64,000 nucleotides of DNA from Amyelois transitella (Eukaryota; Arthropoda; Insecta; Lepidoptera; Pyralidae): positions 764,001 through 828,000 of the forward strand of contig NC_083526.1 in NCBI RefSeq assembly GCF_032362555.1, written 5' to 3'. Positions 42,609-54,267 of this stretch are shown piece after piece. Each line of letters starts with the position of its first letter. The stretch's first letter is position 1. Under the pieces are notes generated by a model, which had not been told where the DNA came from, did not search any database, and saw only the letters and a program-made list of their open reading frames with translations. Both the position numbers and the translations under genes were made by a program.

Positions 42609-45600
42609 ATGGCAAAAACAAAGAATAAAAGAAACGCAGGACTGGCTGATAAAGTGCATAACAAGAAGAGGCATGATAATATGAAAAAGAAGCTGAACCC
42701 TTTCGAAGTGCATATAAACAGAGAAAAAATTAAAGTTCTAGGCAAGAAATCTAAGCATGACAGAGGATTACCTGGAGTTTCTAGGGCTAAGGCCATTAAG
42801 AAGGTAACTTTCATTTTAGATTTCACAGGAGTGGTATCTTATTGTCTTTTTAATTGTCCTTCTTCTGGCATTATAATTTAGTTATTACTTCATTAGCATT
42901 TTGTTTTCTGGTCTATCCATGCCCTAAAAATACTAGAAACGTCACCTAGAACCTGAATTATGCATGAAGCTGGATTATTTCGCTTTAATATACAGTTTGG
43001 TCCATATTTCTGAAAGTCTAGCTCTGTCCACCCTGCAAGGGTTATAGACATGATTATATGTATGTATGTATGTAAATAAAAATGTAACTTTTTTTTTTAA
43101 ATAGAAATTTAACATATTTTTTTTTTAACAGAGAAAAGAAACAATAGGCACAGAAATGAAACTCATGAATAAGACGAACACATTCATAGACCGTCGTATC
43201 GGAGAGAGGGACTCTCAACTCTCGGCGGAGGAGCAGATGGTAGTCAGGTTCGCTGCCGAGCGGGCCAGGCAACATAACAGGAAGAATATTTACAATTTGG
43301 CTGATGACGAGATTTTAACTCATAGGTAAAATTTAAATTTGAAATGTTTTTTTTTGTCTAAAATAGAGTAGGTAGAGGGAGTATGTTTAACAGGGTTCTC
43401 GAGCCCACAAAATAGTCATTTAAGTGTGAAGTGCACCATAGCCTTGAATTTAGTTTATAAGTTAGGAAACAATAATGTAGATGTGTATGAAACCATAGAA
43501 TGAAAAGTTAATGGATGCAACATGAATATTATATTTTTATTCATGAATAATGAAAACACATAAAAAAGGCATATTATGATTAATTTTCATCTCTCTCTTT
43601 ATAGTTAAACATGAATAGGAGAGAGAGAGAAGTTTGAGATGTGATGTATTTCTTTCATCATAATTATTGAAATCTACATCTTTGTAATACAATTACTGTA
43701 TTAAATGCTCATGTTTATAATATTATGTACATAAATTAATTAATAAATATTGGAAAGTTAATATTAGTAAAGAAAATGCTGCAGTGTAATTTGAACTGCT
43801 TATTTTTTTTAATCAACATGTGTTTTTAATTCTTTTTAGAGGACAAACATTGGAGCAAATTGAGAAGTTTGATGATCCAAGATCTGACGAAGAAGATGAT
43901 GAAGAAAGCAAGAAATATGGGGGACTTGATGGTAAATAACTCTTCTTTCTGGACCCATTTATTTTTAGATGTATTTGACATTAGATATCTATTTCTGCTT
44001 CTGAAGCGCAGGAGTAGAAGAAGCTGGGGAACAAACAACACTGCAGCATATTATAATTTTGTATTCCATTTCTAAAGTAAATTAATTTAAATGAAACCTT
44101 GAATTCTTCATTTAGTCAATATGCTAGCATGCTAGGTTTGTGGACCAAGTGTTACTCTATAAGTTACATGGTACCAATGTCCCTGCGAAGAACTCAATGA
44201 GAAATCAAATTTTGTATGCAGCGGAAAATATTTGAGGGTTGAGCCAATCGCAGTGCGCCATTGGAATTGTCCGCCATTACGAGCTAGATAGCGGGAGACA
44301 TTTTGTTTTCGGATTTTAAGTTTAAATTTGATTCGGCGATAAATTACGTTAAAGTGGTAGTAATTATTGTTATTGTAATTTTGTAGAATATAATAAAAAT
44401 AGGACCACTCCATCTCTTTCCGATGGATGTCGTTAAAGGCGACTAAGGGATAGGCTTATACATATACTTCGGGATTCCTCTTTTAGGCGATGGGCTAGCA
44501 ACCTGTCATTATTTGAATTTCAATTCTATCATTAAGTCAATCAGCCAAGGCCACGTTCAGCCTTTCAGTCTTTCGATGACTGTTGGCACAGTCTACCCCG
44601 CGGGATATGTTGACAATTATATGTTATGTTATGTTTATGTGTAATATTTTAATTTCTATTTCAGATGAATTTGTCTCGGAAGGGCATTTCGGTGGTGGTA
44701 TTCTAGCAAAAACGGATACAAAAGACGGTTCCAAATCCCACAAAGACTTAATTGAGCAGCTTATAGCAGAATCCAAGAAGAGGAAAGCAGAGAAGCAGAA
44801 GGAGAAAGAGCAGACTTTAGACTTGACAGAGAAATTGGATTCGGAATGGAAAGATTTGCAACCGGTTGTGTTTAAGAAGGCCCGAGTGGAGAAAGAGTCG
44901 ATTATTGATAAATTGTTGAGTCAAGCAGAGGAGAAGAGTCAGGATTATGATAAAATGATGAGGGAATTGAAGTTTGACAGGAGAGGGACTGTGAGTTATG
45001 TTTGAGTTTTCAATGCTGTGCCTACCACCTGTTGCAAGCCTAAGCCTAACCCTTAGACGCCTTTTACGACGAAGAAACTTTGGGATGGGCTTGCAACCTA
45101 TCACTTTGAATCTAAATTCTATCATCAAGCCCTACATCTTAACGTGGCACATCAGTCTTTCAACACTGCTGGCTCTGTTTACCCCGCAAGGGATATAGAT
45201 GTGATCATAAGACACATCGATTTGGGCGTTCCAAAAAAAAACCATTTTCCTAATCTCTTTCAATAATGTTACATTAGCTCATCTGACTTATTCCACGAGT
45301 GATATATGTATATATATATATATTTTTCTGTTACGCTTTCAGCCATCAGACGCACTAAAGACAGACGAGAAGCAAGCCAAAGAAGAGAGGGAGAAGCTGG
45401 AACAGTGGGAGAGGGAGAGGCAACAGAGAATGCTGGGTGACCATGAGACGGAAACAATTCGCGTTCAAAAAACAACAGTTAAACACAGGTATTGTCTAGA
45501 TATACTTGATCGTAATAGCAACATATATACGTACATTTGGTCACGTCTATATCCCTTGTGGGGTAGACAGAGCCAACAGTCTTGAAAAAACTGAATGGCC

Positions 45601-48600
45601 ACGTACAGCTATTTGGCTTAATGATATAATTGAGTGCCGTGTGGTTCCCGGCACCAATACAAATAAGAAAAGGACCACTCCATCTCTCACCCATGGATGT
45701 CGTAAAAGGGGACTAAGGGATAGGCTTACAAACTTGGGGTTCGTTTTATAGGCGTCTAAATTAAAATCTTATATACAAAAAAATCCAAACTAATCTTTTT
45801 TTTTTAATTTATTCTCTGTTGACAGGTCTGCTGATGATCTAGAAGACAATTTCGAGCTGGAAGATGAAAAGGAATTCATGTTGGCGTACGACAAGGACGG
45901 AAAACCGCTCGTACCTGAGAATATACTTAAAGATTATTCAGGTATGTATGTGTATTTATTAAAGCTCTTGCCCGAAACTTCGTTCATGTGAGATTTACAT
46001 TGCGTGACGTGTGGTTCCCGGCACCATTAGGACGGTAATGGGACCACTCCATCTCTTTCTCATGGATGTCGTATAAGGCGGCTAAGGGATAGGCTTATAA
46101 ACTTGGGATTCTTTTTGAGCTAGCAATAATTTATCGCGCTATAAAAAACGTCGTAGCGCGTGCCACACTAGCCCCGCTGATCAAATATTTAAATGAAATA
46201 AAAGAAAAAACAGAAGTACAAACAAATAAGCAAACAAAAAAAAATTACAGAGAAAGGAAATAAATGGAGGACGCTCCACTTTACTCCACGGGCAATAGTA
46301 TTTTAATTGTAATTTTCATCAACGTAGTAAATGATTTTCAGTTCCGAACGCAAAGCCAAAATTCGATGATGGCATATCTGATACATCATCGGAGGAAGAT
46401 GATGACAGCGGTGATGAAGAAGACTCCAATGATGGTGATGATGATAATGATGATGATGAAAACGTTAACATTGAGAAAGTAACTAATGGTAATGGCAATA
46501 GTAGTGAAGACTCAAGTGATGAAGATGATGAAGAACAGGAAAATAGAAAGGTAAAGAAAGTCGTTAAAGATGCTATAAACCAAAATGGTGAAAGTGGTAG
46601 TAGTGGAGACTCAAGTGATGATGAAGATGATAAAGTACAAGATAAAAATAAGGTAAAGAAACTTGTTGAAGATGCTAAAATCGGAAATGGTGAAGCCAGT
46701 AGTAGCGAAGACTCGAGTAATGATGAAGATGATATAACACAAGATAATAATAAAGTAAAAAAAGGTGTTGACGAAGCTAAAACAAAAAAGAAAATTACAG
46801 AATTGACTAAACATAAAGAAAATGACGATTGTAAAACTAAAAACCAAAAGAAAGATATAATAAATAAAGAAATCAACGTAGATGATGAAGTTACAGATGA
46901 CGATGATGGAAGTGATGATAATGATACAGAGAATGATGATTCAGATGATGAGTCAGATGGTGGTGATGCGAAAAATGCTGTAGACGATTTTAATGATTTA
47001 AAATCTTCCGGTAGTGAAGATGAAATGGAGACTGGGGAGGATGTCGAGAAGATCGGTTCCTTCTTTGAACTGAAACTGGCTGAAGGTGATAATTTGAAGG
47101 TAAGATACTTTTTTGTGTAAATAATTTCACCATTTATGTAATACAGAAATATATTTTTTCCCCTATAACGAATAAGAACCCTTCATCTCTTACCTATGGG
47201 TGTCGTAAAAGGCGACTAAGGGATTTGATTATGAACAAGGGATTCTTATTTAAGGCTATGCGCTAGCAACCTGTCACTATTTGGATCTCAATTCTATCAT
47301 TTAGCCAAACAGCTGAACGTGGTCTTCCAGTCTCTTCAAGACTGTTGGCTTTCAGGGGATATAGGCGTAATTTTATGTATATATGTATAAAGATATACGG
47401 GAGAGATTACCCAAATTGAGTTAACCTCGAAGTTATTTCGAGACTAGTGTTACGAGATACTAACTCAACGATACTTAAGGTATTTTATAACAAACTAGCG
47501 ACCCGCCCTGGCTTCGCACGGGTGCAAAATTATAAATGTTATTATACATAAAAACCTTCCTCTTGAATCACTCTACCTGTTACAAAAAACCGCATCAAAA
47601 TCCGTTGCGTAATTTTAAAGATTTAAGCATACAGACAAACAGACTAAAATAGCGAATTTGTTTTATACTATGTAGTGATGATACTCATATAGATAAACAT
47701 CAAAGATCCAGGCCAATCAGAGGAAGTTTATTTCTAATAATTATCGAAAATAAGTTACGTTTAGTAACAATTTAACTGTATTTTTTCAGGAATTACTTAC
47801 CGGTAAAACGCCAATACAGCAATCAACCGCTCTCCAAAAACTTATAAAGAGTTACGATCCGAGTTTATCAGAGAATAATAAAGAGAAACTCAGCAGATTA
47901 TTCGCTCATATGTTACAATATATCAATGATATCTTCACGAATTTACATGAAGAAAGTGACGTCATAAAAGCATTTTTGGTTTTCGATAAACTAGTACCAT
48001 ATTTCTTCGATCTAGCCAAAATGAATAAAGTTTCAGCTAAGAAATTCCTAGTTGAATTAATTAAGGAAAAACACGACGTTTTCGAGAAACGTCCAAAAGT
48101 AGTGCCCGATTTAAATACGTTGATTTTCTTCAAATTAGTACAACTATTGTATCCGACATCAGATTTTAGGCATCCTGTCACGACGCCGTGTTTAATTTTC
48201 TTGGCGGAAATATTAACTAAATGTAGGTTTTGCGATGCCTATTCAGTTTCTAGAGGATTATTTGTTACGTCCCTTATATTAGAGTACACAATGCTTTCAA
48301 AAAGACTAGTGCCTTCAGTAATAAACTTTCTAAGAGGAATTTTATATTTATCAGCCAGCACTTCGATTTTAAATCCCATACAAGTCGTTCCGCCATTTAG
48401 GTTACACAAAGACGAGAAAATTTTGAATTTAGACCACGACTGTTCGAAATTGACCGTCGAAAGCAAAATGGCGGCGAAAGATTTAGTGGCAAAGGAAATT
48501 AGTGACGATTTCAAAATTCGAACGTTATTTGTTTCGGTGTTGTTATTGAAAGAGTTTTTTAATTTTTTTAATGAAATTGAAGCACAACAATGTTTGTTTG

Positions 48601-50194
48601 AGCCACATATACAGTTGTTAGGTAGGATTGATACGGATTTGTACCCTGAGAATGTACGGAAGACTGTAAGAAAAGTCATGAAACACATGAAGGAGACATT
48701 GGAATTGAAGACTTTTACGCAGTTGACGCGAGAAAAGAAGAGGCCGAAGGCGTTGAGGCTTTACGAACCTGACATACAAGAAGTGTGAGTATTTTTTTCT
48801 TTATAACCTTTTTTAAACAGTGGCAGTCGATATTTCCATTAAAATTTGAACTTCATAAGCAAGAGACACTGTTATTTCAATATTTTATCATCTTATGTAG
48901 TGCCGTGTAGTTCCCGGCAGCAATAGAAAAATAATAAGACTACTCCATCTCTTTTCTATGAATGTCGAAAAAGGCGATTATGGGAAAGGTTCATAAACTT
49001 AGGATTCTTTTTTTTAAGCGATGAGTTAGCAACCTGTCTCTATTTTATTTTAATATCAATTCTTTCATCAAGGCAAAAAGTTAAACATGGCCGATTAGTC
49101 TTTTCAATACTGTTGACTCTGTCTAATTCATCAGTAAATTCTTTGAATACAGCACAGAATCGGAAGATATCTGACATGATGAAAGACATTTTTTTAATAT
49201 CTATATTATATATTCACAGCTTCACTGGCAGCAAATCGTCTAAACTGTCGCGTGAAGCGGCAGATAGAGCAAGACTCCAGACTAAGTACAAGAAAGCCAT
49301 GAAGGGAGCCCTAAGGGAAATCAGAAGGGACAAGGCGTATATTGCTTCTGTTAAGATCAAACAGAAGATTGCAAGGTGAGAATTAAAACGTTTCATCATT
49401 TTATTAAACATTTTCTTATTGGCCTGAGTCTTGGATGTTTATCTATATAAGCATCTTTTTTTTTTTTTTTTGGTGGGTGATATATAAGAATATCGCTGGT
49501 TGAATCGGTAATGTGGTTGGTCAAAATGCGTCTGGCGCAAAAAAGCACAGGGTTAATTCCGTCTTAGCCATGCACTCATTACTATTTTTGAAGTAATGTA
49601 TATTAGTTTGAATACTTACCGATGCACTTGCGGTGAAGGAAAACATCGTGAGGAAACCTGCACATTCAGGCAACTGGATGTGTAACCATGATCGGTCCAA
49701 TACGGGTTAGGTTCCCCTGCAAAGGTTGCGGAGGTCAGGCGGGAGTTGCTTCGTGTTAAAACCTGACTCACCCAATCCAGGATCCATGGTCAAAAGCATG
49801 CCCCGGGCTCCTCTCCAGAGTGGTGAGGATGCAATCGGCACTAAAGCCAGGAGAAAAGATAGTATCGTTGAGTTAGTATCTCGTAACACAAGTTTTGAAC
49901 ATACTTCGAGGCTGACTCAATCTGTGCAACATTATAGTAAAAATTTATGTGAGATATTCAACAGAAATTCCAAAGTTAAAGTAGCTTTAGTTTGATATCG
50001 TAAAATTAATATTAATAAAAAAAAAACATCAAATGTCTGCAGTTTACGGAATATAAACTTGTTTTTCCAAAAATTCTGAAGTGCCATTGTTTGTTTTTTT
50101 CAGTGACAACGTTAGAAAAGAGAAAGTGCGACAGATTTACAAGGACGCGTCCATACAGCAAGGGGAGTTGAACAAACTAAAAAAAATGAAGTGA
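42609..50194 (+). CDS. NOP14: Nucleolar protein NOP14, 10 exons
   Basis: Exons are 42609-42803, 43132-43325, 43840-43931, 44665-44990, 45343-45488, 45826-45941, 46342-47099, 47790-48784, 49220-49375 and 50104-50194. All phases agree: 3069 nt, 1022 residues. NOP14 is part of the SSU processome/90S pre-ribosome and is needed for 18S rRNA maturation in the nucleolus. Family features include NPFEVHINREKIKVLGKK, RIGERDSQLSAEEQMVVRF, FVSEGHFGGGI, EKESIIDKLLSQAEEKSQDY, EFMLAYDKDGKP and, in exon 8, the helical repeats QLLYPTSDFRHPVTTP and LFEPHIQLLGRI. The basic C-terminus is typical. It is longer than human NOP14 (about 860) mostly through acidic exon 7, which holds three tandem copies of about 34 residues. 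AATAAA is at 50233. Confidence 0.95.
43010..43075 (+). repeat. Family A 3' tail in NOP14 intron 1
   Basis: CTCTGTCCACCCTGCAAGGG, then TATGTATGTATGTATG. Confidence 0.65.
44398..44635 (+). repeat. Family A repeat, lacks first ~40 bp
   Basis: AATAGGACCACTCCATCTC to CTACCCCGCGGGATATGTT; it ends about 30 bp before NOP14 exon 4. Confidence 0.75.
45050..45215 (+). repeat. Family A repeat, rearranged 5' end
   Basis: A short segment in the opposite sense (GACGCCTTTTACGACG) precedes forward sequence GATGGGCTTGCAACC through CCCCGCAAGGGATATAG. Confidence 0.65.
45526..45752 (-). repeat. Family A repeat with inverted 5' half
   Basis: The 3' half is in minus orientation (45526-45632) and joins directly to the 5' half in plus orientation (45633-45752, from GTGCCGTGTGGTTCCCGGC). 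This is the arrangement left by twin priming during LINE-type insertion. Confidence 0.8.
46011..46125 (+). repeat. Family A repeat, 5' half
   Basis: GACGTGTGGTTCCCGGCACC to GGGATTCTTTTTGAGCTAGC. Confidence 0.7.
46491..46787 (+). repeat. Three tandem acidic/basic repeats inside NOP14 exon 7
   Basis: Units start at 46491, 46584 and 46686; the last two are 102 bp apart. Each encodes NG, a Ser/Asp/Glu block (SSEDSSDEDD type), then KVKK and a DA motif. The frame is kept, so the array lengthens the protein. Confidence 0.8.
47170..47392 (+). repeat. Family A repeat, diverged
   Basis: CTTCATCTCTTACCTATGG through CAGTCTCTTCAAGACTGTTGG, with the tail shortened. It directly precedes a family B copy. 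Confidence 0.7.
47393..47735 (-). repeat. Family B SINE interrupted by a LINE-like (E-type) insertion
   Basis: B body at 47393-47494 and 47691-47735 (ATAGATAAACATCAAAGATC). Between them is 47495-47690, starting ACTAGCGACCCGCCCTGG and ending TACTATGTAGTG, which shares CGCATCAAAATCCGTTGCGT with family E. Confidence 0.75.
48899..49126 (+). repeat. Family A repeat, nearly full length
   Basis: GTGCCGTGTAGTTCCCGGC to GACTCTGTCTAATTC; the tail is missing. It lies between NOP14 exons 8 and 9. Confidence 0.75.
49418..49930 (+). repeat. Family B SINE interrupted by another retroposon
   Basis: B sequence at 49418-49451 (GAGTCTTGGATGTTTATC) and 49855-49925 (GATAGTATCGTTGAGTTAG). The insert starts with a T run and contains GCGGTGAAGGAAAACATCG and GAGGAAACCTGCACATTC, a widespread insect repeat signature. 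Its T run suggests a reversed poly-A tail. Confidence 0.75.
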
Positions 50195-50714
50195 ACATTT
50201 TGAATATCTATGGAATTGTCAATGAAAGTGTAAATAAAACTGTTATAATAATGTTCTGTTTTTAAATGAAATGTAATGAAAATAAAAAAAAAAATCTGCG
50301 TGTTTCGGCCAGTCGCGTACTGTGGGCCACATAAAAAAAATTGTTGTCGTTAAATATTAAACCAATGTTAGTTAAACCTCGTTTATTGACGACATTGACG
50401 TATCGAAAATGCAAATAACGTTCCGTAACACCGATCACATGCATACATACATATTTTAGACTTAATATGGAAAGTGGTACCCATACGTTTCTATGTAGCT
50501 ACACATAATATACCCGTTTTGGAATCTAAATTTCGAAACAAAATTCCATATTTATCTGCCAGTTTTAAAAATGAAATGAATATATGTTAATAATTTATAT
50601 GTATGACATTCGATTCTATATATTTAAAAATCTTAAGAGCTAAAATTTTATCGTAATTAATTTATAGAAAAGGCTTATCTATCAACATATTATGTAGTTT
50701 CGTTCTGCAAATAT

Positions 50715-50770
50715 ATACATATAGTCACGTTTATTACCACTTGCCGGGTAGACAGAGCTAACAGTGATCC
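50715..50770 (-). repeat. Family A 3' tail fragment
   Basis: ACATATAGTCACGTTTATT and GGGTAGACAGAGCTAACAG, between the convergent NOP14 and TSPO ends. Confidence 0.55.
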
Positions 50771-50838
50771 CGATAATTCCGTGTCCGCGTACATATTTCT
50801 GCAGAACGACCATTTCTTTTACAATTTAAGCATAGTTT

Positions 50839-53036
50839 TTAATTATCTTTAGAATTATACTCCGGATTTAGTTTCCAAATTACATAGTTCAGATACGACG
50901 CGAACGATAACCAAGCTAAATACGGTGCCATGAAGTAAATAGTTCTCTTGTTGACGAAGAAGAAGCTGACTGTACATGCTGCCGCGGCTACGTCCAGGGC
51001 GACTATGTGGATGAAGGCCTGGAATCAATCAATCATTGAAATCACTCATTCATATGATCACGTATCATGCGGGCTAGACAGAGGTAACAGTCTCGCAAAG
51101 ACTGAAAAGCCACGTTAAGCTTAATGATAGAATTGAGATTCATATAGTGACATGTTGCTAGCCCATCGCCTAAAAGAGGTTTCCCAAGTTTAAAAGCCTA
51201 ACCCTTAGTCGCCTTTTACATCTGTGGAAAAGAGATGGAGTGGTCCTATTCTTTTTCGTATTTGTGCCGGTAACCACACGGGACAAATATTTAGGGTGGC
51301 TTTAAACGCCAGTCGTAAGTCGCCAGTAATGGATAAAGACGTAATTAAGGGGTATGTTAAGATGGTTCGGTCATGTGGAGAGGATGAATGTAAGCAGGTT
51401 GACTAAGCAGATATACAAGACGAGTGTGGAGGGAAAGGTCGGAGTGGGAAGGCCTAGACGAACGTATCTTGATCAAATTAAGGACGTCCTGTTAAAGGGT
51501 TAGGTCAAGAGTATCTACCCGAAACCGCCGAGCTTGCATGAAGAGAGTTATGAATGCGGATAAAGCGAAGGAAGTATGCAGAGATCGTGGCAAGTGGAAA
51601 GAGGTAGTCTCTGCCTACCCCTCCGGAAAAGAGGCGGGATTTAATGTATATATGTAATTAAGTAATGTTTAATTTAACGAGACATACCAATCCCAACTTA
51701 TGGAACCTGAAGAATATAGGAGTCCACGTCCAGTTGAACACCAGTTGACCTCCATATAAGGCTAGAGGTAGCACTGCTTCGTCTGCAAGGGAAAGTAGAA
51801 CTGAACTCGACCTTTTCGAAGGAACGACATATGTAATAATTTTGGGGGAAATAATTCAGGTTCAGACTTCGAAATATTTGTTTGTAATATCTTTGTTGCA
51901 AAGAAATTTACATGTACGCAATATTTATTTGACTTCACAAAGCGCTCATCAAACGGCTGAGAGAGGCAACGGGTGACCTGCGCGCGGGCAGCTCTCTTGC
52001 GCAGCGTATTGCTATTGTAATACAGCGCGGGAATGGTGCCTGTGTGATGGGAGCCCTACCAAGGGGTCCAAATTTTAATAATATTTTTTTTCTAAATTCC
52101 TAAATTTTACTAAAATTCCTAAATTTTACTTTATTTTAATTGGGTATTTTATTATAAGTGAAGTCTAGAAATGTACCTAATAGTAACATTTTCTCAATAT
52201 AATTCCAAATACATATACATAAATAAATGTCGTGTAATATTTATTCCATTCGGTCGCAGACTCCATCTTGTGGTAGTGCGATCGGACTTCGAAAAGTAAA
52301 CTATACCAACAACCGTTGGAAATGTTGGATATACCATTGCATGGCGGATTGTTTTGGACCCTAAAGCCTCATTTAGACCTTAACCTTTAAGAAACATTAC
52401 AGCACATTTTAAATTTGGTTCGAATGTTGGAAAATGTAGGCATGGGCTCACGCCAAAAACCTCAAAAACGTCCAGACAAGTCCAACTATGTACAACTTAG
52501 AAGGTACCTACTGTTATATAGGTAAGTACTTATACAATTTTTCAAGTATTTTTTTATGGAACCAATAAATCAACTCATTCGTTGGCGTTCGTTGGTCCGG
52601 TGTATACGCGGCTTTATAAAGGTGGTTTAAGACTGTCCGTCATCCTTTAAAAAAAAAACGCATTGTTTGTTGTCCAAGATACACATAAACATTTACTGGA
52701 ATAGAAAAGGGAAAGAACCCCATATAGCGTTGTTTTGTATGTACGACTCCATCCACATATTACACCCCCTTTTTACACCGCGGGTTAAAACAGCATAAAC
52801 ATACCAGTAATGCCGCCACATTCTTTATACACCATATAAGACGCATATCCCATTGACGTATATAACGCCGTCCAAGTAGGCCCAAACACCCAATTTGGTG
52901 GGTTCCAACTTGGCTTCTTTATTATCTGGTACCAGGCCTTCCCATCAGGCCTCCTGACCTGACCTGCCATGGTGGCGGCTCCGGCCCAGCCTCCAACATT
53001 AGGCAATAACATAGATCCTATTGCGCCCCAGTTCAT
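50839..53036 (-). CDS. TSPO (translocator protein) paralogue 1, 3 exons
   Basis: Exons read 53036-52805, 51782-51688 and 51018-50839, for 168 residues. TSPO/MBR proteins are five-helix, tryptophan-rich proteins of the outer mitochondrial membrane that bind cholesterol, porphyrins and benzodiazepine-type ligands. Motifs: [58 protein letters not shown], and a C-terminal CRAC-like LNYVIWK. Length is the family norm (about 169). Introns fall after the first helix pair (phase 1) and before the last two helices (phase 0), the same as in the divergent neighbour. It faces away from that neighbour across about 1.2 kb. Intron 1 contains no recognised repeat; intron 2 has families A and C. Confidence 0.92.
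51052..51285 (-). repeat. Family A repeat
   Basis: Reverse orientation, from GGGCTAGACAGAGGTAAC to GTGCCGGTAACCACACGG. In TSPO-1 intron 2, in the sense of the gene. Confidence 0.75.
51290..51656 (+). repeat. Family C LINE fragment, longest copy
   Basis: One frame reads [20 protein letters not shown] and [20 protein letters not shown], a hallmark end of LINE reverse-transcriptase proteins, then continues to PSGKEA with stops. It ends in a TAATGTATATATG tail. It directly follows the family A copy. Confidence 0.82.
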
Positions 53037-54267
53037 TTTTCTGTTTCTGCTTCTACGTGAAAAAAAAGTATGGACCTTCCATTTTTATACTTATCTATGG
53101 TCTTATGTTGAAACCTGCGCAAGGCTAATAAATATGGCTATAAAATGGATGCGAAACCATAATCCAATATCAGTAAGGTTTCCCTGCAAAAGTTGCGAAA
53201 GTCAAATGGGACACCCATTCGCTTCGTGTAAAAACCTGACTGTTTCCCCCTCTACATAGTCTAGGTCAACTGAGTAGTTCCACTAATTAGTGTAAATCTG
53301 TAAGTAATAAGCCATTAAAGCCATCAGGATAAACGATTACCCACTTCCTTGCCTTGCTGTTTTTTGATCTTATAAATTGAACTTTATGGTCACGTATTAA
53401 GGATCGTACTAAAGCAGTAAAATTAGAACTTGCCGTGTTTAGAATAGAATTGTTTTGCGTACCTAGATCACCATTTGCGCCAAATAAAGATTTTTCTTTC
53501 TTTCTTAGATCTCCTGTTTGATAGCGATTTGTCTAGACAGAAAAGTTTATAGTGAGAACGCGTCTAATCGCACACGACACGATAAACAACTTATCAGCTG
53601 TTTTCATCAAATTCAATACACCCACCTGCCCACCTCAAATTTCCACTTGTTTGAAGAATGATTATTGAAAATCTTGGTGTTTTAAAACAGGGAAAATACC
53701 TAGTTTTATTTACTTTGAAACAGGAAACATTATTGAAATGAATCTAAAAGCCTCCCCAGCAATAAAGAAATGATGATTTTCTGTACATACAAAACAGTTT
53801 TAAGTTATGTTTTGCGTTGGCAGAAATATTCCAATCATCTGACAAATGTCAAATACAGAGATAATCCTATAAAATAAAAAGATCCCATCATCTGAACATG
53901 TGAAAAATATTATGGTGGCATCTTAAATTGCCAAGTTTATCAATGCTTGTTCAATCAAGTGATGCGATTTCACTTTTATTGTTTTAAATTTTCCAATTTC
54001 TCATAAGATTTCTTGTGTTACACGCCCGCAATAGCCCCGACAGTTACCTAAACCGTGTCTACGTAAGTAAACCAACGTAATAATATCCGCCTAGTTTCTA
54101 CGACCTTCCGCCGGCCGCTAATTTTGGTAATGTAAACAATGAAATTGCGTAATTTTACAAAAGATAATGTGCTAATTAGTTACTTTATACACACTTTACT
54201 CATCTTAGTTCCTAGTTAGTGTCTTAAATTCGCACAGCACACGTCAATACATATTTTAAATAAAAAA
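53037..54267. promoter_or_regulatory. Divergent interval between the two TSPO genes
   Basis: Start codons of the paralogues face away, so both promoters must be here. A repeat remnant (53115-53262, GTTTCCCTGCAAAAGTTGCG and CTTCGTGTAAAAACCTGAC) matches the insert at 49452-49853. No other gene is seen. Confidence 0.5.

Noticed and set aside
46319-46876. A 185-codon minus-strand frame
   Set aside because: It is the complement of the GA-rich acidic exon of NOP14 and reads only Ser/Leu/Phe.
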